Below, piece by piece: positions 6,468 through 10,823 of a DNA stretch of 10,823 bases (position 1 is its first letter; every line of letters starts with the position of its first letter). The stretch spans positions 1 through 10,823 of the forward strand of contig DATCTK010000056.1 in assembly GCA_036567985.1 (NCBI GenBank). Reading direction: 5' to 3'. A program made the position numbers and the translations under genes. The notes under the pieces are model-generated. The model had not been told where the DNA came from. It worked only from the letters and a program-made list of their open reading frames with translations, and ran no database searches. Source of the DNA: SZUA-229 sp036567985 (lineage in GTDB: Bacteria > Pseudomonadota > Gammaproteobacteria > SZUA-229).

Positions 6468-7616
6468 ATGAAGATACTTATTGTCGATGACAACAGGGCC
6501 AATCGGAAGCTACTGGTGTCCTATTTTGCAGCGGAAGATTACAGCGTAATTGAAGCGGATGATGGCCGGGTGGCGATTGAACGTTACCGGGAAGATCAGC
6601 CGGATATTGTGCTGATGGATATTATGATGCCGAATATGGATGGTTATGAAGCGGCTAAACAGATCAAGGCACTTGCCGGTGATGTTTATGTGCCGGTTAT
6701 CTATGTTACTGCACTAAAGCCGGAGGTGGCGCTGACCGAGGCGATTGAAGCCGGCGGTGATGATTTTATCAGCAAGCCGATTAATTTCGAGATACTCAAG
6801 GCAAAACTCGAGGCACATTTACGAATTCGTCAGGCCAGTGAAAAGATGCTGGAGATGTATGCGCAGTTGCAACAGCACAATAAACGTATGCAACAGGAAA
6901 ATGACCTGGTCGAGCACATTTTTAATAACGCCCTGAGCAAGTCCTACCTGGACGAAAGTTTTATTCGTTACCATATCTCCTCGGTGTCGGCCTTTAACGG
7001 CGATTTACTGCTGGCGGAAAAACGTGCAGACGGTTCCACCTGTGTACTGATGGGGGATTTTACCGGTCACGGATTATGTGCTGCGATTGGTAGTCTGCCG
7101 GTGATCAAGGTGTTTTTTACCATGGTAAAAAAGGGCCTGCCGTTAAACCAGATTATTGCGGAGATTAACACCACCATCAAAATGCTGTTACCGGCAAATA
7201 TTTTTCTCTGCGCCACGCTGATTGAACTGAATTACCAGAAACAGCAGATCGAATTATGGTCCGGCGGCCTGCCACCGATTATTGTCTACGACCAGACCAG
7301 CAAGACCTGTCGCAAGATTAAAAGTCAGCATATGCCGCTGGGGATTTTATCCGACAATGATTTTTCCGATGAAATCTCGGTGTTCGCAATGAACAGCAAT
7401 GAAAAAATGTACCTCTATACCGATGGCGTTACCGATATACGCAATGCCCAGGGTGAGATGTATGGTGCTGAGCGGCTGGACAGGATTTTTGAAACCGCGC
7501 CGGATGATGCCTTTAACCGGCTGATAGAAGACCAGCAGGCGTTTCGCGGTGATGTACCACAACTGGATGATATGACCCTGATTGAACTCAGCCTGATGCC
7601 ACCCGCCTTAAGCTAA
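6468..7616 (+). CDS. Response regulator with SpoIIE/PP2C-type serine phosphatase output
   Basis: This 382-residue protein has an N-terminal receiver domain (1-120), a helical linker likely to form a coiled coil (about 112-150), and a C-terminal SpoIIE-like PP2C phosphatase domain (about 160-377). The receiver keeps Asp7 and Asp8, phosphoacceptor Asp51, Thr81 and Lys103. The phosphatase keeps Asp179 (FNGD), Asp197 (GDFTGHG), Asp319 (YTDGVTD) and Asp367/Asp368 (DDMT), the expected metal ligands. Such proteins usually dephosphorylate a STAS-domain antagonist in partner-switching circuits, as RsbU or Pseudomonas HsbR do. No STAS, anti-sigma or histidine kinase gene is adjacent, and there is no fused HATPase domain, so its partners must be encoded elsewhere. 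It is soluble and cytoplasmic. The start is supported by tandem CAGGT just upstream. It is probably transcribed alone. Confidence 0.93.
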   Translation: MKILIVDDNRANRKLLVSYFAAEDYSVIEADDGRVAIERYREDQPDIVLMDIMMPNMDGYEAAKQIKALAGDVYVPVIYVTALKPEVALTEAIEAGGDDFISKPINFEILKAKLEAHLRIRQASEKMLEMYAQLQQHNKRMQQENDLVEHIFNNALSKSYLDESFIRYHISSVSAFNGDLLLAEKRADGSTCVLMGDFTGHGLCAAIGSLPVIKVFFTMVKKGLPLNQIIAEINTTIKMLLPANIFLCATLIELNYQKQQIELWSGGLPPIIVYDQTSKTCRKIKSQHMPLGILSDNDFSDEISVFAMNSNEKMYLYTDGVTDIRNAQGEMYGAERLDRIFETAPDDAFNRLIEDQQAFRGDVPQLDDMTLIELSLMPPALS

Positions 7617-7629
7617 ACCCGGGTGGGTT
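7599..7629 (+). terminator. Hairpin spanning the REC-phosphatase stop codon
   Basis: CCACCCG (7599-7605) pairs perfectly with CGGGTGG (7620-7626) around a 14-base loop that contains the TAA stop. A competing hairpin, AACCC/GGGTT (7616-7620/7625-7629), begins at the stop. No T run follows, so it is at best a weak or factor-dependent terminator. Confidence 0.3.
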
Positions 7630-7696
7630 AACTATGCAGGAAGTCATCGCTGATTACCCACATACGCAGTACGCATCAATCGACTGTTAACTGGTT

Positions 7697-7702
7697 TATA
7701 AT
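7697..7702 (+). promoter_or_regulatory. Perfect -10 box (TATAAT) before the EamA gene
   Basis: TATAAT occurs 46 bp upstream of the ATG at 7749, so transcription would begin near 7709 with a leader of about 40 bases. No TTGACA-like -35 lies 16-18 bp upstream; that position is partly occupied by a tandem TACGCA-G-TACGCA (7663-7675). The promoter may depend on an activator, or the strong -10 may suffice. Confidence 0.45.
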
Positions 7703-7748
7703 CGCTTCTCTTTATTTCCTGATCGAGTGATTCTGCTGAATTAATCCT

Positions 7749-8618
7749 ATGACCGACTCCCGACACAGCATGAGTATTCTCTACCTGGCGGTTTTTCTGC
7801 TGGCGCTTAACGGCCTGTTTGCCAAGCTGATACCACTGGATGCCACCAGTATTACCCAGCTGCGCAGTGTGCTCGCAGGGTTTACGCTGTTGCTGGTGGC
7901 ACTGTTGGGTCGTCGTCGCTATCTGCTTGATTCGCCCCGTGAGTATATCGGCGTGTATCTGATCGGTGCAGTGCTGGGGCTGCACTGGATTTCATTTTTT
8001 CATTCGATGCAGGTTTCCACCGTCGCCATCGGTATGCTGTCGTTGTTTACCTATCCGGTGATTACGGTTTTAATTGAGCCGTTTTTCAGCAAACAGAAGT
8101 TACAGGGCAGCGACTTGGTGGCAGGCCTTATGGTATTGCTCGGCGTGTTTGTGATGGTGAAGGATGATGTGCAGGCATTTGATAATGCCATGGTGCAGGG
8201 TGTGTTCTGGGGTGTGATTTCGGCGTTTCTATTTGCCATGCGCAATCTGCTGCAAAAATATTATTACCCGGCGGTGCCATCGGATCGTCTGATGCTGCAT
8301 CAGGTGATTGCGGTGTCGTTTATGCTATTGCTGTTTGTTGATTACCCGGCGGTGAGCGAGTTAAGCGGCGATGACTGGCTGACCCTGTTACTGTTGGGTA
8401 TGGTGAGTACGGCCATGGGGCATACACTTCTGTCCTACAGCCTTAAACACCTGCCGGCAAAATCAATCGCGATGATTTCCTGTCTACAACCGATTTTTGC
8501 CACCCTGTTTGCCTGGTTACTGCTGCAGGAAACACCGGCTGTATCTGTATTGGCAGGTGGCGCGATTATTGTGTCGGTGGCGCTGTATGAATCGGTCAAA
8601 CGCGCTTCAGCCAGGTAA
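7749..8618 (+). CDS. EamA/DMT-superfamily transporter
   Basis: This 289-residue protein is an inner-membrane carrier of the drug/metabolite transporter superfamily with two tandem EamA repeats (about 8-137 and 148-283). Ten hydrophobic segments can be seen at about 8-28, 36-54, 65-85, 90-110, 121-137, 148-166, 181-197, 209-228, 237-258 and 263-282. Short basic loops such as RRR (55-57) are consistent with the usual topology. The length is typical. The substrate cannot be told from sequence, as family members export amino acids, metabolites or drugs. ATG 7749 is used, although no convincing ribosome binding site precedes it; ATG 7770 would remove seven residues before the first helix and is possible. 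A TATAAT box at 7697-7702 suggests its own promoter. It converges on the GGDEF-EAL gene with 10 bp between stop codons and no room for a separate terminator. Confidence 0.9.
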   Translation: MTDSRHSMSILYLAVFLLALNGLFAKLIPLDATSITQLRSVLAGFTLLLVALLGRRRYLLDSPREYIGVYLIGAVLGLHWISFFHSMQVSTVAIGMLSLFTYPVITVLIEPFFSKQKLQGSDLVAGLMVLLGVFVMVKDDVQAFDNAMVQGVFWGVISAFLFAMRNLLQKYYYPAVPSDRLMLHQVIAVSFMLLLFVDYPAVSELSGDDWLTLLLLGMVSTAMGHTLLSYSLKHLPAKSIAMISCLQPIFATLFAWLLLQETPAVSVLAGGAIIVSVALYESVKRASAR

Positions 8619-8628
8619 TGTAATGGGT

Positions 8629-10823
8629 TTATGGTTTGCGCTGACGATTCTGTTTTTCGATAAACTGAACCAGTTCATCCGCCGGTACCGGCTTGCTGTA
8701 TAAATAACCCTGCACCTGTTCACAGCCTTCCTGCACCAGGAATTCCCGCTGCGCTTCGGTTTCCACACCTTCGGCAATAATCGAAAACAGCAGGCTGTCC
8801 CCCAGCGCAATCATTGCACGGGTAATTGCTGCATCATTGTCATCATTGGGCAGGTCGTTGATAAAACTCTTGTCGATTTTCAGCTTATTCACCGGTAATT
8901 CCTTGAGGTAGGCGAGGGAGGAATAACCAGTGCCAAAGTCATCAATGGCCAGCGATACGCCCATTTTGCGCAGGGAGAGCAATAGCTGAATCGCCGGTTT
9001 GGCACGATCCATAATAAAGGTTTCGGTAATTTCCAGCAGCAGGTACTCCGGCGGCAGGCCGCTGTCATTCAGTGCGCTGGCAACCGTGTCTACCAGGTTG
9101 CTTTGCAGAATTTGTGGCCCGGCCACATTCACGGCCACCTGTCCAAACTCAACCCCTGAATCCAGCCATTGTTTAGCCTGTTTACAGGCATGGCGCAGTA
9201 CCCATTCCCCCAGCGGGATAATCAGGCTGGTGTCTTCTGCCACCGGAATAAACTGGTCCGGGCCGATCAGTCCCTGTTGCGGGTGTTGCCAGCGCACCAG
9301 TGCCTCGACACCGATGACACTGTGGTTAATCAGGCATACCTGAGGTTGATAATGAATTCGTAGCTGGTCCTGTTCAATGGCCTTTCTGAGCTGTGCTTCC
9401 AGCACCACATGTTCCAGTGCGTGGGCGGTGAGCTCCTGGGTATAAAACTCGTAGGTATTGCGTCCCATGTCCTTGGCGCGGTACATGGCGGAGTCGGCAT
9501 TGCGCAGCAATTCCTCAACCCCTTTTCCATCCAGTGGATACAGGCTGATACCAATGCTGGCACCGACAAACAGTTCATAGTCGTTGATATGAAACGGTGT
9601 GCTCAGCGCGTGTTTTACCTTGTCGGCGAGAATCGCCGCATCTTCGCCTTCGTGAAGTTCTTCCAGCAGAATAACAAATTCATCGCCCCCCAGTCGGGCA
9701 ATGGTGTCTTCGTTTCTGATCAGTGCCTGCAGACGCCTGGCTACCGCTTTGAGTAACTTGTCACCAATGGTGTGACCCAGGCTGTCATTAATGTGTTTAA
9801 AGCGATCCAGGTCGATAAATAAAATGGCGGTAATCAGTTTGCTGCGCTGCGAGCGTTCAATCGCATGCTCGGCACGTACGCTGAACAACAGCCGGTTGGG
9901 CAGGCTGGTTAATGGATCATGGTGAGCAAGAAATTCGAGCCGCGACTGCGACTGTTTTAACTGGGAAATATCCGAGAACACACCGATGTAATTCAGTACC
10001 TTGCCGTTGTCATCCCTGACCGTGCTGATGGTGAGCCATTCCGGATAGACTTCACCATTTTTACGGCGGTTCCAGATTTCCCCCTGCCAGCCGCCGGTCT
10101 CGTTTAAATCGGCCCAGAGTGCTTTATAAAAGGCCTCGTCATTCTGCCCCGAATGCAGCAGCCGTGGATTCTTGCCCAGTGCTTCCTGCTCGCTGTAACC
10201 GGTGATGCGGGTGAAGGCGGGATTGATTGCAATAATACGGGTGTCAATGTCGACAATCATAATACCTTCATTGGTGTTCTGGAAAACCGCCTGCGACTGG
10301 AACAGTTTTTCCTGTGTCTGACGGATGCGGGATAAATCCCGTATGATCACCAGTATGCCAAAGGGTTCGCCTTCCGGGCCGTGGGTGATATTGCAGATCA
10401 CTTCGATGGGAAAGGGCATGGGGTTTCCCTGTTCACCTGTCTCCAGTATGATCACCGCATCCGTACAGGCGTCCTGTGCCTGGCACACCGGGCACTGTAT
10501 ATGCTCGCCCATGGTGTGCATCAGCTCGGTAATGTCGCGTCCCACCACGTCCTGCTCGCTGGTGTGGGTCAGGCGGTAGAAGGCCTTGTTGGCGCGTATG
10601 ACGCGACGCTCCAGATCGAGCAGATAGATTGCGTCATCAACATAGTCCATTGCATAGTTCCACTCCTGTTTGACTTTTTCCAGCTGCTGTTCCGCATGGC
10701 GCATTTCGGTTATGTCGGTGCCCGAGGCCAGCATGCCAGTAACCTTGCCCTCGGCATTGGTGAGCAGGACACTGTTCCACATAATATTGCGCAACTCGCC
10801 ACTGCGGCTGCGTATCAGGTTTT
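8629..10823 (-). CDS. Multi-PAS GGDEF-EAL cyclic di-GMP protein (N-terminus beyond window)
   Basis: The reading frame is open to the right edge, so the true start lies outside. The TTG at 10794 falls inside a PAS domain and is not a credible start. Numbering from the first complete codon (10821), 730 residues are present. They are the end of one PAS (1-40), a second PAS (about 54-172), a third PAS (about 174-288), GGDEF (about 294-457) and EAL (about 472-721). The diguanylate cyclase motif GGDEF (378-382) and inhibitory I-site Arg369-x-x-Asp372 are intact. The phosphodiesterase residues are also intact: Glu506 (EAL), Asn565, Glu597, Asp627-Asp628, Lys648, Glu684 and Gln704. It could therefore both make and cleave cyclic di-GMP, with the PAS domains sensing or dimerising. 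The second PAS carries His107, Cys110, Cys113 and Cys119. No membrane segment appears in the part seen. Confidence 0.95.
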   Translation of the reverse strand, partial: NLIRSRSGELRNIMWNSVLLTNAEGKVTGMLASGTDITEMRHAEQQLEKVKQEWNYAMDYVDDAIYLLDLERRVIRANKAFYRLTHTSEQDVVGRDITELMHTMGEHIQCPVCQAQDACTDAVIILETGEQGNPMPFPIEVICNITHGPEGEPFGILVIIRDLSRIRQTQEKLFQSQAVFQNTNEGIMIVDIDTRIIAINPAFTRITGYSEQEALGKNPRLLHSGQNDEAFYKALWADLNETGGWQGEIWNRRKNGEVYPEWLTISTVRDDNGKVLNYIGVFSDISQLKQSQSRLEFLAHHDPLTSLPNRLLFSVRAEHAIERSQRSKLITAILFIDLDRFKHINDSLGHTIGDKLLKAVARRLQALIRNEDTIARLGGDEFVILLEELHEGEDAAILADKVKHALSTPFHINDYELFVGASIGISLYPLDGKGVEELLRNADSAMYRAKDMGRNTYEFYTQELTAHALEHVVLEAQLRKAIEQDQLRIHYQPQVCLINHSVIGVEALVRWQHPQQGLIGPDQFIPVAEDTSLIIPLGEWVLRHACKQAKQWLDSGVEFGQVAVNVAGPQILQSNLVDTVASALNDSGLPPEYLLLEITETFIMDRAKPAIQLLLSLRKMGVSLAIDDFGTGYSSLAYLKELPVNKLKIDKSFINDLPNDDNDAAITRAMIALGDSLLFSIIAEGVETEAQREFLVQEGCEQVQGYLYSKPVPADELVQFIEKQNRQRKP

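Noticed and set aside
7644..7985. Minus-strand 113-codon open frame over the EamA promoter and start
   Set aside because: It overlaps the TATAAT box and a clear membrane-protein gene on the other strand and shows no recognisable domain.
8681..8692. Perfect 12-bp palindrome GCCGGTACCGGC
   Set aside because: It lies inside the EAL coding region, encoding the conserved KPVPAD stretch near the C-terminus, and has no loop, so coding constraint explains it well enough.

Overview
The window looks like chromosome from a gammaproteobacterium. The M16C peptidase, the REC-SpoIIE phosphatase with its FNGD/GDFTGHG signature, and the PAS-GGDEF-EAL architecture are all typical of environmental Gammaproteobacteria. 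I cannot name a genus. Base composition and codon use look even across the window. I see no transposase, integrase, tRNA, rRNA, CRISPR or phage gene. Six protein genes are present, one of them cut by the right edge.

Left part (1-5875): a Lon-related ATP-dependent protease (minus strand) and a large M16C, PreP-like zinc peptidase (plus strand) are transcribed away from each other across a 201-bp gap. That gap holds three dyads, including a terminator-shaped hairpin with a T5 run in the leader of the Lon-like gene. Both enzymes lack a visible signal peptide, so both probably act in the cytoplasm: one degrades proteins with ATP, the other could clear peptides. A strong hairpin follows the M16C gene, then comes a small DUF503 (YlxP-like) gene.

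Middle (6158-7616): a 310-bp non-coding region precedes a response regulator whose output is a SpoIIE/PP2C-type phosphatase domain. The region holds an AT-rich dyad, a 30-nt hairpin, and two 15-bp imperfect direct repeats (12/15 identical) on either side of the hairpin. It is the least explained sequence here. The regulator has no adjacent kinase, anti-sigma factor or STAS antagonist gene.

Right part (7617-10823): a ten-helix EamA (DMT) transporter follows a perfect TATAAT box. It converges, with only 10 bp between stop codons, on a minus-strand multi-PAS GGDEF-EAL protein whose N-terminus lies outside the window. Its GGDEF, I-site and EAL residues are all intact, so it could both make and break cyclic di-GMP. 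One of its PAS domains carries a His/Cys cluster.

Overall this is an ordinary housekeeping and signalling stretch. No clear new system is visible. The findings are mainly about non-coding structure and about the pairing of the two proteases.
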